Below are positions 54,175 through 64,000 of a stretch of 64,000 bases of DNA, in pieces. Origin of the DNA: Aquabacterium soli (GTDB lineage: Bacteria; Pseudomonadota; Gammaproteobacteria; Burkholderiales; Burkholderiaceae_C); assembly GCF_003933735.1 (NCBI RefSeq), contig NZ_RSED01000008.1:124001-188000 (forward strand). Reading direction: 5' to 3'. Under the pieces are notes generated by a model. The model ran no database searches and was not told where the DNA came from. It saw only the letters and a program-made list of their open reading frames with translations. Both the position numbers and the translations under genes were made by a program. The first letter of the stretch is position 1; each line of letters opens with the position of its first letter.

Positions 54175-54188
54175 AGTGTATACAGTTT
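54175..54188. promoter_or_regulatory. Palindromic operator (TGTATACA core) between the GntR gene and uraH
   Basis: AAGTGTATACAGTT matches the perfect palindrome at 35688-35701 at 13 of 14 positions. It is 9-22 bases from the GntR start codon and 37-50 bases from uraH, in a divergent promoter region of only 59 bases, so one site can serve both directions. Confidence 0.7.
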
Positions 54189-54224
54189 TGTGAACCGCTT
54201 GCAACCCAGTGATTGGATCCTTTC

Positions 54225-54644
54225 GTGTCTCAAGCAAATTCCCAGCCCGGCAGCACGCCTGAGGCCCATTCTGGTCGATTGACGACCCATGTGCTCGACA
54301 CCGTGCTCGGCGGACCCGCGGTGGGCATGCGCATCGAGCTGTACGTGCGTGAAGCCACCTCCGAAGGCTGCGCCGATGGCCGCTGGCTGTCGCTGCGCAG
54401 CGTGACCACCAACGACGACGGCCGCATCGACGGCCCGCTGCTCAGCGGCGATGACTTCAAGCCCGGCTGCTACCGCCTGGTGTTCGACGTGGACGGCTAC
54501 TTCCGTGCGCGTGGCACCCCCTTGCCCACGCCGCCCTTCCTGGGCAAGGTGCCGCTGGATTTCGGCATCGCCGATGGGCAATCGCATTACCACGTGCCGC
54601 TGCTGGTGAGCCCGTGGTCGTATTCCACCTACCGTGGCAGTTGA
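54225..54644 (+). CDS. uraH: 5-hydroxyisourate hydrolase
   Basis: UraH opens 5-hydroxyisourate to OHCU, the UraD substrate. The 139-residue transthyretin-like protein has [17 protein letters not shown] with the catalytic histidine near the start, the catalytic arginine in WLSLRSV-like context, [16 protein letters not shown] with a further histidine, and the diagnostic C-terminal tetrapeptide YRGS. Translation starts at GTG 54225 or TTG 54213; neither has a strong ribosome-binding site. It is followed by puuD after 15 bases, in one operon. Confidence 0.93.
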   Translation: MSQANSQPGSTPEAHSGRLTTHVLDTVLGGPAVGMRIELYVREATSEGCADGRWLSLRSVTTNDDGRIDGPLLSGDDFKPGCYRLVFDVDGYFRARGTPLPTPPFLGKVPLDFGIADGQSHYHVPLLVSPWSYSTYRGS

Positions 54645-54659
54645 TCGGAAGCGTTCGTG

Positions 54660-55988
54660 ATGATGGAGATGTCTCCCCTGCTGGGTTATGCGCTCGACTG
54701 GGCCAACCTGCTGCTGAAATGGGCCCATGTGATCGTGGCGGTCGCGTGGATCGGCTCGTCGTTCTATTTCGTCATGCTGGACAACAGCCTGACGCCGCCC
54801 ACCGACCCGGCCCTGCGCGACAAGGGCGTGGGCGGTGAGCTGTGGGCTGTGCACGGCGGCGGTTTCTACAACCCGCAGAAGTACCTGGGTGCGCCGAAGA
54901 ACCTGCCCAGCAACCTGCACTGGTTCTACTGGGAAAGCTATTCCACCTGGCTGACCGGCTTCGCGCTGTTCACGGTGGTGTACCTGTTCAACGCGGGCAC
55001 CTTCCTGATCGACAAGTCGGTGTACGACTGGTCGCCTGGCGTGGCGGTGGGCGCTGCCCTGGGCTTCCTGGCCGGCTTCTGGATCGTCTACGACCTGGTG
55101 TGCCGCACCTTGGGCAAGGGCCCCAAGGGCGACGAGGTGGTGGGCATGGTGCTGTTCGCGGTGGTGGTGTTCGCCGCGTGGCTGGCCTGCCAGCTGTTCG
55201 CTGGCCGCGCCGCCTTCCTGCTGGTGGGCGCGATGATGGCCACGAGCATGAGCGCCAACGTGTTCTTCTGGATCATCCCTGGCCAGCGCAAGGTGATCGC
55301 ATCGATGAAGGCGGGCCAGCCGGTGGACCCGGTGCATGGCCAGCGCGGCAAGCAGCGCAGCGTGCACAACACCTACTTCACGCTGCCCGTGCTGTTCGCA
55401 ATGCTGAGCAACCACTACAGCTGGGCCTACAGCCACCCGCAGAACTGGTTGGTGCTGGTGTTGATCATGCTGGCCGGCGCCTTGATCCGCCAGTTCTTCG
55501 TGGCACGCCACAAGACGGAGGTGGCCGGTGTGGCCGCGCCGTGGCATTGGGCCGTGGCCGGCGTGGTGGTGCTGCTGGGCGTGGCGGTGTGGCTGGCGCC
55601 CAAGCCGGCGCCCGTGGTGCCTGCCGCAACGCCTGCCGTGCCAGCGGTGGCGGTGGCGGCTGCACCTGCGGCATCCGGGGCATCCGCGTCAGGCGATGCG
55701 GCCTCATCGGCTGCACAGGCCGTGCCGGCCGCGGTGCCAGCCGCGCCCTTGTCGCAGTTCCAGCAGGTGCAGGCCATCGTGGCCCAGCGCTGCGTGATGT
55801 GCCACAGTGCCGCGCTGGCCAACAAGGGGGTGATGCTTCACACGCCCGAGCTGGTCAGCCAGCATGCGCAGCAGATCTACCAGCAGGCGGTGGTGCTCAA
55901 GGCCATGCCGCTGAACAATGCCACGCAGATCACCGATGCTGAGCGGGCCGAGCTGGGCAAGTGGTACCAGGCCGGCGCGCCCAAGTGA
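54660..55988 (+). CDS. puuD: Membrane-bound urate hydroxylase PuuD with cytochrome c domain
   Basis: PuuD oxidises urate to 5-hydroxyisourate and passes electrons to the respiratory chain instead of to oxygen-derived peroxide. The 442-residue protein has about eight membrane helices (residues 10-320), with WAHVIVAVAWIGSSFYF and HGGGFYNPQKYLG near the start. After an alanine/proline-rich linker comes a cytochrome c domain with CVMCH (Cys378, Cys381, His382) and a probable Met ligand in KAMPLNN. GGAAG precedes ATG 54660; GTG 54657 and two further ATGs follow closely. It sits in the expected place after uraH. Confidence 0.93.
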   Translation: MMEMSPLLGYALDWANLLLKWAHVIVAVAWIGSSFYFVMLDNSLTPPTDPALRDKGVGGELWAVHGGGFYNPQKYLGAPKNLPSNLHWFYWESYSTWLTGFALFTVVYLFNAGTFLIDKSVYDWSPGVAVGAALGFLAGFWIVYDLVCRTLGKGPKGDEVVGMVLFAVVVFAAWLACQLFAGRAAFLLVGAMMATSMSANVFFWIIPGQRKVIASMKAGQPVDPVHGQRGKQRSVHNTYFTLPVLFAMLSNHYSWAYSHPQNWLVLVLIMLAGALIRQFFVARHKTEVAGVAAPWHWAVAGVVVLLGVAVWLAPKPAPVVPAATPAVPAVAVAAAPAASGASASGDAASSAAQAVPAAVPAAPLSQFQQVQAIVAQRCVMCHSAALANKGVMLHTPELVSQHAQQIYQQAVVLKAMPLNNATQITDAERAELGKWYQAGAPK

Positions 55989-56038
55989 GGCCGGTGTGAG
56001 GCCGGTGTGATGCCGTGGTGATGAGGTAGGCTTGGTGC

Positions 56039-56476
56039 ATGAGCACCGAGCCTTCATCCACGCCTGTCGCCGAACCCTTGTACCGGGGCAGCTGCCTGTG
56101 TGGCGGCATCCGCTTCACCGTGCACGGTGCGATGCCGCCGGTCCAGGTCTGCCACTGCAGCCAATGCCGCCGTGCGCAAGGTGGGCCGTTTGCAACCAAC
56201 CTGCCGATCCAGACCAGCCAGCTGCACTGGCTGAGTGGTGAGGATTTGGTCCAGGTCTACGACTCGTCCGAAGACAAGCAGCGCTGCTTCTGCCGGCGTT
56301 GCGGTTCACCCTTGTTCAGCCGACGGGCCTCGCTGCCTGGCGTATTGCGGCTGCGTGCGGGTTTGCTGGAAGGGGATGTCGGCAGCCGCGTGGGCCTGCA
56401 CATGCACTGGGCCTCGCGTGCACCCTGGTGGGCAGAGGATGACGACGGCACGCCGCATCACGACGCGGGCATCTGA
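56039..56476 (+). CDS. GFA-family (glutathione-dependent formaldehyde-activating enzyme-like) zinc protein
   Basis: The 145-residue protein has the zinc-binding pattern of the GFA family: SCLCGGIRF, CHCSQCRRAQG and CRRCGSPLFSRR. Members include Gfa, proposed to speed the reaction of glutathione with formaldehyde, and many of unknown function. It follows puuD by 50 bases and may be co-transcribed, but a role in purine breakdown is not known. Between the two genes the word GAGGCCGGTGT occurs twice in tandem. It converges with the 8-oxoguanine deaminase gene. Confidence 0.88.
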   Translation: MSTEPSSTPVAEPLYRGSCLCGGIRFTVHGAMPPVQVCHCSQCRRAQGGPFATNLPIQTSQLHWLSGEDLVQVYDSSEDKQRCFCRRCGSPLFSRRASLPGVLRLRAGLLEGDVGSRVGLHMHWASRAPWWAEDDDGTPHHDAGI

Positions 56477-56496
56477 CCGAGGGGCTCTGCGCCGAT

Positions 56497-57915
56497 TCAG
56501 ATGCCGGCCAGCCGCCGCGCCAGCTTGTTGTGCCGCTCCACCATCGGCCCCTGGTCGATCAAGGTGAGTTCGCCATGGTCGGCCACGACGCGGCCATTGA
56601 CGATGGTCCACGCGGTGCTGACGCTGTGGCAGAACAGCAGCGATGCCACCGGGTCATGCACCGCACCGCCAGCCATCGCCAGCGTGCGCAGATCGAATAT
56701 GGCCAGGTCCGCTGCCAGGCCCGGTGCGATCTGGCCGATGTCGTCGCGGCCCAGCACCTCGGCGCCACCCCGCGTGGCCAGGCGCAAGGCATCGCGCGCA
56801 CTCATGTCAGAAGGTCCATGGTCACAGCCGAAAGGCGCCAGGCTGCGGCCCACGCGCGCCAGCAGCATGGCCTGGCGCGCCTCGGCCATCAGGTGGCCCG
56901 CATCGTTGCTGGCCGATCCATCCACCCCCAGGCCCACGGGCACGCCCGCATTGACCATGCTCCGCACTGGCGCGATGCCCGAGGCCAGCCGCATGTTGCT
57001 GCAGGGGCAGTGCGCCACGCCCGTGCGGGTGGCAGCGAAGCGGCTGATGCCGTGGTCGTCGAGCTTCACGCAGTGGGCATGCCACACGTCGTCGCCCAGC
57101 CAGCCCAGTGATTCGGCGTACTCGGTGGGCGTGAGCTTGAAGCGCTCCAGGCTGTAGGCCACGTCGTGGTCGTTCTCGGCCAGGTGGGTGTGCAGGCGCA
57201 CGCCGCGCTTGGCCGCTCGGGCCAGCACGGCGGATTCGCGCATCAGATCGGGGCTGACCGAGAACGGCGAGCACGGCGCCAGTGCGATGCGCACCATCGC
57301 GAGGCGGTCGCTGTCGTGGTGGGTGTCGATCAGGCGCTGCGAATCACGCAGGATGTCGGCCTCGCGCTCGACCAGACGGTCTGGTGGCAGGCCGCCTTCA
57401 CTCTCGCCCACGCTCATCGACCCCCGGCTGGCGTGAAAGCGCATGCCGATGGCCTGGGCCGCCGCGATGCTGTCGTCCAGCCGAACGCCGTTGGGGTAGA
57501 GGTAAAGGTGATCGCTGCTGGTGGTGCAGCCGCTGTGCAGCAGCTCGGCCATGGCCAGCTGGGTGGACGTGTGCACCATGTCGGGCGTGAGGCCTGACCA
57601 GATCGGGTAGAGCGTGCGCAGCCAGCCGAACAGCTCCGCGTTCTGCGCGGCCGGGATGGCGCGCGTCAGGCTCTGGAACATGTGGTGGTGGGTGTTGACC
57701 AGGCCGGGGATCACGACATGGCCACGCGCGTCGATGGTGCGCGTGGCGCGGGCCAGCAGTTCGGCAGGCAGGGTGTGCGTGGGCCCCGCGGCGATGATCT
57801 CCTTGCCCCGGATCAGCACGCTGGCCTGGCGCCATTCGGTGCCCTGGTCGTCCATGGTGGCGACGCACTCGGCGTCCTTGATCAGCAGGGTCGGGGTGTC
57901 GTCGGGCGAGGTCAT
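56497..57915 (-). CDS. 8-oxoguanine deaminase
   Basis: The 472-residue amidohydrolase converts 8-oxoguanine to urate, feeding directly into the PuuD step. The zinc motif NTHHHMFQSL is at about residues 73-82, followed by HTHLAEND, WHAHCVKLDD and the aspartate in GVDGSASNDAG. The substrate-specific segment GCTTSSDHLYLYPNG resembles characterised pseudomonad 8-oxoguanine deaminases. It overlaps xdhC by four bases and so belongs to the xdhABC operon. This location makes the assignment firmer than for the similar enzyme at 26988. Confidence 0.9.
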   Translation of the reverse strand: MTSPDDTPTLLIKDAECVATMDDQGTEWRQASVLIRGKEIIAAGPTHTLPAELLARATRTIDARGHVVIPGLVNTHHHMFQSLTRAIPAAQNAELFGWLRTLYPIWSGLTPDMVHTSTQLAMAELLHSGCTTSSDHLYLYPNGVRLDDSIAAAQAIGMRFHASRGSMSVGESEGGLPPDRLVEREADILRDSQRLIDTHHDSDRLAMVRIALAPCSPFSVSPDLMRESAVLARAAKRGVRLHTHLAENDHDVAYSLERFKLTPTEYAESLGWLGDDVWHAHCVKLDDHGISRFAATRTGVAHCPCSNMRLASGIAPVRSMVNAGVPVGLGVDGSASNDAGHLMAEARQAMLLARVGRSLAPFGCDHGPSDMSARDALRLATRGGAEVLGRDDIGQIAPGLAADLAIFDLRTLAMAGGAVHDPVASLLFCHSVSTAWTIVNGRVVADHGELTLIDQGPMVERHNKLARRLAGI

Positions 57916-58841
57916 GCGGGCTTGTTGGCGTTGTGGTCCGCGGCTGGTGGAGCCAGTTGCAGCAGTTGGGCGACCACCGACACGGCGATCACGGCGGGCT
58001 CCTTGCCGACGATGCCCGGCAGGCCGATGGGGCAGGCGATGCGGGCGATCAGCTCGGGCGCATGGCCTCGTGCCTGAAGGCGGTGCTCGAAAGCCGCACG
58101 CTTGGTACGGGAACCGATCAGGCCGATCCAGGCACGGCCCTGGCGCACGTCTTCGCGGCGCAGCAGTGCATCGACGATGGTCAGGTCCAGGTCATGGCGG
58201 TGGGTGAGTACCAGGTGCAGGCTGGCTGGTGGCGCATGGGCGACCTCGGCGGCGGCATCTTCGGTAGGCAGGCAGCGGATGTGCGCTGGCAGGTCGGCCA
58301 GCGCTCGGCCGCTCGGCAGGCCCAGCGTGGCGTCGTCGCCAGGCAGGGCTTGCGGCGAATCGTCCAGGCGCTGATCGATCCAGCGCACCTCGCAGTCGAT
58401 GTCGGCCAGCAGCTTGACGATGGCCTGGCCGACATGGCCGGCGCCATGCAGGTCCAGCCGAAAGCGTGGGGCCACGGCGGGCCAGCATGCGAGTGCTGCA
58501 GGATCCAGTGGCTCGAAGGCCAGCACCACGACACCGCCGCAGCACTGGCCCAGGGTGGGGCCCAGCGCGAAGGTGTGCGTCCAGGCGGCGAGTGCCATGC
58601 CTTGTGCCTTGCCCTGAGCGTGCTCACGCAAGGCCTGGCGCGCCATCGCGATGGCCTGCCATTCCAGATGGCCCCCACCGATGGTGCCCTGGGCGTCGTC
58701 GGTGCTCACCAGCATGCGCGCGTCGGTTTCGCGCGGGGTGGAGCCGCGCACCTCGCGCACCTGCACCACCAGCGCGGGCGTGCCATCGGCCAGCCATTGG
58801 CGTGCGGCCTGGTGCAAGGCGGTGTTGCTGAGGGCGTTCAT
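57912..58841 (-). CDS. xdhC: Xanthine dehydrogenase accessory protein XdhC
   Basis: XdhC binds molybdenum cofactor, helps its sulfuration and delivers it to XdhB. The 309-residue protein has the XdhC/CoxI domain (VREVRGSTPRETDARMLVS and GTIGGGHLEW) and a Rossmann-like C-terminal domain with HGAGHVGQAIVKLL and the family's ending segment IGLIGSRTKRAAFEHRL and GLPGIVGKEPAVIAVS. The Cys-Cys pair in LGQCCGGVV is the conserved cofactor-binding site. It is 16 bases downstream of xdhB. Confidence 0.94.
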   Translation of the reverse strand: MNALSNTALHQAARQWLADGTPALVVQVREVRGSTPRETDARMLVSTDDAQGTIGGGHLEWQAIAMARQALREHAQGKAQGMALAAWTHTFALGPTLGQCCGGVVVLAFEPLDPAALACWPAVAPRFRLDLHGAGHVGQAIVKLLADIDCEVRWIDQRLDDSPQALPGDDATLGLPSGRALADLPAHIRCLPTEDAAAEVAHAPPASLHLVLTHRHDLDLTIVDALLRREDVRQGRAWIGLIGSRTKRAAFEHRLQARGHAPELIARIACPIGLPGIVGKEPAVIAVSVVAQLLQLAPPAADHNANKPA

Positions 58842-58857
58842 GGCAGGCCCGCCAACC

Positions 58858-61200
58858 TCAGGCCTTGGCTTGAGCCGCCTTCACGGCATCGATCGCATCC
58901 AGCAGGGCTTCCGATGTGGCCGGCGCCCGCAGCGGCGGGTTCACCTTGTGCCCGCCCACGCTGGACACCGCATCGCGCAGCGCGAAGAACACCGAGAAGG
59001 GCAGCAGCAATGGCGGTTCACCCACCGCCTTAGAGCGGTACACGGTGTCCTCCACATTGCGGTTGTCGAACAGCTTGACGCGGAAGTCTTCAGGGCAGTC
59101 GCTGGCGGTCGGGATCTTGTAGGTGGAGGGCGCGTGTGTCAGCAGCTTGCCCGTCTTGGGATGCCAGTAGAGCTCTTCGGTGGTCAGCCAGCCCATGCCC
59201 TGGATGAAGGCGCCCTCGACCTGACCGATGTCCAGCGCGGGGTTGATGGACTGGCCGACGTCATGCAGCACGTCGGCGCGCAGCAGCTTCCATTCGCCGG
59301 TGAGCGTGTCCACCAGCACCTCGCTGCAGGCCGCGCCATAGGCGAAGTAGTAGAACGGGTGGCCCTGCATGGTCTCGCGGTCCCAGTGCAGCTTGGGCGT
59401 GGTGTAGAAGCCGTCGGACCACAGCTGCACGCGCGCCATGTAGGCCTCCGTCACCACCACATTGAAGGGCAGGGCGTTGCCGGCCACTTCGACACAGTCG
59501 TTGGCGAACTGGATGCTCTCGGCCGGCACCTGGTGCCTGTCGGCCAGGAACTGCGTCAGGCGCTTGCGGATGGTCAGCGCGGCATCCTGCGCGGCCTTGC
59601 CGTTCAGGTCGGTGCCAGTGGAGGCGGCCGTGGCCGAGGTGTTGACCACCTTGTGCGTGTCGGTGGCGGTCACGCGCACGCGGCCAAGGCTCAGGCCCAG
59701 CGTGTGCGCCACCATCTGCGCCACCTTGGTGTTCAGGCCTTGCCCCATTTCGGTGCCGCCGTGGTTCACCAGCACGCTGCCGTCGGTGTACACATGCACC
59801 AATGCGCCGGCCTGGTTCAGGTGCACCACGTTGAAGGAGATGCCGAACTTCAGCGGCGTGAGCGCCAGGCCCTTCTTGAGCACGGGGCTGCCCGCGTTGA
59901 AGGCGGCGATGGCCTCGCGGCGCGCGCGGTAGTCGCTGCTGGCGATCAGCTCGCCCAGCAGGGGCTGCAGCACGTTGTCCTCGACCACCTGGCCATAGGG
60001 CGTGACGTTGTTGGTGTCCACGCCGTACAGGTTGGCCAGTCGCACATCGAGCGCGTCCTTGCCCAACTGGCGGGCGATGGAATCGAGCGCGTACTCGATG
60101 GCGAAGGCGCCTTGCGGGCCGCCGAAGCCGCGGAAGGCCGTGTTGCTCTGCGTGTGCGTGCGGGCGCAGAAGCCGTGCATGGCCACGTGGGGCAGCCAGT
60201 AGGCGTTGTCGAAGTGGCACAGCGCGCGGCCCATCACGGGGGCGGACAGATCGGCCGAGAAGCCCGCGCGCGACACCATGCTCACCTCGGTGCCCAGCAC
60301 GCGGCCCTCGTCGTCATAGCCCAGGGCCATGTCGTGATAGAAGCAGTGGCGCCTGCCGGTGATCATGAAATCGTCGTCGCGGTCAGGCCGCAGCTTCACG
60401 GGGCGCTTGAGCTTGCGGGCCGCCACCGCGGCAATGCACGCGAACACGCCCGATTGCGACTCCTTGCCGCCGAAGCCGCCGCCCATGCGCCGGCATTCGA
60501 TCTGCACGTGGTGCGAGTGCAGGCCCAGCGCCACGGCGATGTGGTGCTGCATCTCGCTGGGGTGCTGAGTGGAGCAGTACACCAGCATGCCGTCGTTCTC
60601 GCGCGGCACGGCGTAGGAGATCTGGCCTTCCAGATAGAACTGCTCCTGCCCGCCCAGGTCCACGTGCAGGTCCATGCGGTGGGGGGCGGCGGCCAGCGCG
60701 GTGGCGGCATCGCCCCGCACCATGTGCATGGGCGGCACCACGTAGTCCTGGGCCGCGTGGCCTTCCTGCGGGGTCAGCAGCGCGGGCAGTTCCTTGAAGC
60801 GGATCACCTTGGCGGCCGTGGCGGCGGCGCGGCGCGCGGCCTCGCGGTCGGCCGACAGCACGGCGAACACGGGCTGGCCCAGGTACATCAGCTCGCCATC
60901 GGCCAGGATGGGGTCGTCGTGCGTGATGGCCCCGCAATCATTGCGGCCCGGGATGTCGGCGGCGGTGATCACGGCCACCACGCCGGGCATGGCCTTGACG
61001 GCATCCAGGTCGATGCCCAGCAACTGCCCGTGCGCCACGGGGGACAGGCCCAGGGCGCAGTGCAGGGTGCCGGTCAGCTCGAGGATGTCGTCTGTGTAGG
61101 GCGCGCTGCCGGTGACGTGCAGGTGCGCGGATTCGTGTGGCTTGCTCTGGCCGGCCGCGGTGGCGGCCTGTTTCAGGAAGGGTTCGACGGTCTGGTTCAT
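58858..61200 (-). CDS. xdhB: Xanthine dehydrogenase, molybdopterin-binding subunit
   Basis: The 780-residue large subunit carries the molybdenum active site that hydroxylates hypoxanthine and xanthine to urate. It begins with the a/b hammerhead domain (HLHVTGSAPYTDDI near 25, GVVAVITAADIPGRNDCG near 73), then the Mo-binding domain with GGFGGKESQ, AFRGFGGPQGAF with the conserved arginine, and VGEPPLLLPFSV near the end where the catalytic glutamate lies (KAVGEPP). AAAGG precedes the ATG. It is 18 bases downstream of xdhA. Confidence 0.96.
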   Translation of the reverse strand: MNQTVEPFLKQAATAAGQSKPHESAHLHVTGSAPYTDDILELTGTLHCALGLSPVAHGQLLGIDLDAVKAMPGVVAVITAADIPGRNDCGAITHDDPILADGELMYLGQPVFAVLSADREAARRAAATAAKVIRFKELPALLTPQEGHAAQDYVVPPMHMVRGDAATALAAAPHRMDLHVDLGGQEQFYLEGQISYAVPRENDGMLVYCSTQHPSEMQHHIAVALGLHSHHVQIECRRMGGGFGGKESQSGVFACIAAVAARKLKRPVKLRPDRDDDFMITGRRHCFYHDMALGYDDEGRVLGTEVSMVSRAGFSADLSAPVMGRALCHFDNAYWLPHVAMHGFCARTHTQSNTAFRGFGGPQGAFAIEYALDSIARQLGKDALDVRLANLYGVDTNNVTPYGQVVEDNVLQPLLGELIASSDYRARREAIAAFNAGSPVLKKGLALTPLKFGISFNVVHLNQAGALVHVYTDGSVLVNHGGTEMGQGLNTKVAQMVAHTLGLSLGRVRVTATDTHKVVNTSATAASTGTDLNGKAAQDAALTIRKRLTQFLADRHQVPAESIQFANDCVEVAGNALPFNVVVTEAYMARVQLWSDGFYTTPKLHWDRETMQGHPFYYFAYGAACSEVLVDTLTGEWKLLRADVLHDVGQSINPALDIGQVEGAFIQGMGWLTTEELYWHPKTGKLLTHAPSTYKIPTASDCPEDFRVKLFDNRNVEDTVYRSKAVGEPPLLLPFSVFFALRDAVSSVGGHKVNPPLRAPATSEALLDAIDAVKAAQAKA

Positions 61201-61218
61201 GGTGGGTGCCTTTCGCGC

Positions 61219-62769
<1,551 letters not shown>

Positions 62770-62833
62770 GGCGAAACTCCAGCAAACGTCATTCCAGCGT
62801 GGCCGGTGGAGGCGCGGCCATCACCCTTCGGAG

Positions 62834-62883
62834 GGTATCGCCGCCAGGGGGCTTCGGTATAGCATCTTGCTGATGTGTGGTAT
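62834..62883. promoter_or_regulatory. Three phased GGTAT repeats in the xdhA-LysR intergenic region
   Basis: GGTAT occurs at 62834, 62856 and 62879, spaced 22 and 23 bases, about two helical turns. LysR-type regulators bind several sites on one face of DNA, so these are candidate contact points. The word is short and may be coincidental. Confidence 0.35.
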
Positions 62884-62895
62884 CAGGGTGATCAT

Positions 62896-63900
62896 ATGAC
62901 CAAGCAAGCTGTTTTCGAAAAGATCGACATTTCCCTCATCCGAGTCCTGCACACCGTGATCACCGAATGCAGCGTGTCGCGGGCGGCCATCCGCCTGCAG
63001 TCCAGCCAGCCTGCCGTCAGCGCGCAGCTCAAGCGCCTGCGCGAGCTCACGGACGACCCGTTGCTGGTGCGCTGTGGCCAGGCCATGGCGCCCACCGATG
63101 TGGCCCTGAGCCTGCTGGAGCCGGCGTCGATCATCCTGCACAACGCCCAGGCGATGTTCGGCCACAAGAACAGCGTGCGCGAGTTCGATCTGGCCACCAC
63201 CTCGCTGACCTTCCGCATCGCGGCCACCGATTACCTCGACCCCTTCTTTCTGCCAGAACTCACGCTGCACCTCAAGCGCCTGGCGCCCAACCTGCGCATC
63301 GAATGCGTGCCCCTGTCGGCCGATCTGGACTACCGCCGCAGCCTGGCGCGCGGCGAGGTCGACCTGGTCATCGGCAACTGGCTTGAACCGTCGGATGAGC
63401 TGCACCTGGGCCGCCTGATGAGCGACGAGGTGGTCTGCCTGGTGTCCGAAGACCACCCCGCGGCACGCCTGCCGCGCGAGGGCAAGCGGGCCTGGTCGGT
63501 GGATCAGTACCTGGCGGCCGAGCATGTGTCGCCCCCGGCCCTGCACCCGGGCGGCATCGGCATCATCGACGAGCACCTGGCGATGCAGGGCCTGCGCCGC
63601 AACGTGGTGGTGCGAAACCCGCACTTCGCGCAATTGCCCTACATGGTGGCGGGCTCGCTGCTGGTGCTCACCACCGGCCGGCGCTTTTGCGACCGGTATG
63701 CCCAGCAGCTCAAGGTGAAGATCATCCGCTGCCCGGTGAGCTTTCCTACCATGAACTACTATCAGCTCTGGCACGACCTGACGCACCACTCCGCTGCCAG
63801 CCGCTGGCTGCGTGAACAAGTGCGCGAGGTGGTACGCAATCTGCAGCATGTCCGTCCACCCTGGCGCGCTGAGACCTTGCCGGTGGTCCGGGCGCCCTGA
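62896..63900 (+). CDS. LysR-family transcriptional regulator, probable activator of the xdh operon
   Basis: The start at ATG 62896 is seven bases after AGGG; GTG 62875 would add seven residues. The 334-residue protein has an N-terminal winged helix (LIRVLHTVITECSVSRAAIRLQSSQPAVSAQLKRLRELTDDPLLVR split over about 12-60) and a LysR substrate domain from about 95. The helix-turn-helix variant with SQPAVSAQLKRL belongs to the NodD/NagR-like branch. It is divergent from xdhA with 126 bases between them, a standard LysR arrangement, so it probably controls the purine operon in response to a purine. Confidence 0.93.
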   Translation: MTKQAVFEKIDISLIRVLHTVITECSVSRAAIRLQSSQPAVSAQLKRLRELTDDPLLVRCGQAMAPTDVALSLLEPASIILHNAQAMFGHKNSVREFDLATTSLTFRIAATDYLDPFFLPELTLHLKRLAPNLRIECVPLSADLDYRRSLARGEVDLVIGNWLEPSDELHLGRLMSDEVVCLVSEDHPAARLPREGKRAWSVDQYLAAEHVSPPALHPGGIGIIDEHLAMQGLRRNVVVRNPHFAQLPYMVAGSLLVLTTGRRFCDRYAQQLKVKIIRCPVSFPTMNYYQLWHDLTHHSAASRWLREQVREVVRNLQHVRPPWRAETLPVVRAP

Positions 63901-63925
63901 AGCCCCCTACAATCCCGCCCGTCGC

Positions 63926-64000
63926 ATGCCCCAGCCGTCCTCCGCCCCCACCTCCAGCGCCATGCCCGGCGCCGTGTCCAACAGCCCTCGCAGGGTCCTG
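63926..64000 (+). CDS. Possible start of a further gene, cut by the window edge
   Basis: An open frame begins at ATG 63926 and runs 25 codons to the edge (MPQPSSAPTSSAM..., proline/serine-rich, so a flexible N-terminus). CTACAAT at 63907-63913 resembles a -10 promoter element. There is no clear ribosome-binding site and too little sequence to name a product. Confidence 0.3.
   Translation, partial: MPQPSSAPTSSAMPGAVSNSPRRVL

Noticed and set aside
55989..56020. Tandem GAGGCCGGTGT words after puuD as a regulatory repeat
   Set aside because: Only two short copies, no symmetry and no promoter relation; probably a replication-slippage duplication.

Overview
The window is a GC-rich stretch of a chromosome from what looks like a member of the Burkholderiales (a Comamonadaceae/Sphaerotilaceae-like betaproteobacterium). 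This rests on gene content and protein character: a phaC-phaA-phaB polyester operon, LexA with a CTGT-N8-ACAG box, MacAB-NodT efflux, a DUF3034/cupredoxin/globin group and a full aerobic purine-ureide pathway. It is an inference, because there is no rRNA gene or other taxonomic marker. I see no tRNA, rRNA, CRISPR array, prophage or insertion sequence.

Layout. 1-4.9 kb: end of a type I secretion operon, a Nudix hydrolase, chorismate lyase, PgeF and a small membrane protein. 5.1-9.2 kb: phaCAB closed by a clear terminator. 9.6-10.8 kb: a small gene and lexA with its SOS box. 10.8-14.1 kb: asparaginase, an exported cupredoxin, a lipoprotein globin and DUF3034. 14.2-19.7 kb: macA-macB-outer-membrane factor-GST. 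19.7-22.4 kb: a TonB receptor facing nikR across a long palindrome. 22.4-27 kb: GAF protein, acetoacetyl-CoA synthetase, nucleoside deaminase, MscL with a zinc-ribbon tail, CsbD. 27-35.7 kb: two SsuABC/THI5-type ABC importers with an amidohydrolase, a 2-oxoglutarate oxygenase and a flavodoxin-fold reductase. 35.8-49.2 kb: mixed housekeeping and signalling genes. 49.4-62.8 kb: purine catabolism. 62.9-63.9 kb: a LysR regulator divergent from xdhA.

How the genes work together. XdhABC would make urate from hypoxanthine/xanthine, and an 8-oxoguanine deaminase gives a second entry to urate. PuuD (membrane urate hydroxylase with a cytochrome c domain), UraH, a UraD domain, PuuE allantoinase and an AllC-like amidohydrolase fused to UraD would carry urate to allantoate and beyond. 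An M20 hydrolase of unknown substrate ends that operon. A GntR/FCD regulator sits between uraH and puuE. The 14-bp palindrome beside its start recurs 18 kb away, directly upstream of one of the ABC importers, which suggests one regulon for uptake and degradation. In the other branch, phaCAB stores acetyl-CoA as polyhydroxybutyrate and AacS could reactivate acetoacetate from it.

The part least explained by known pathways is the 27-32.7 kb importer/amidohydrolase/oxygenase/reductase cluster. Start codons were chosen by ribosome-binding sites and domain limits; several remain ambiguous and are marked so.
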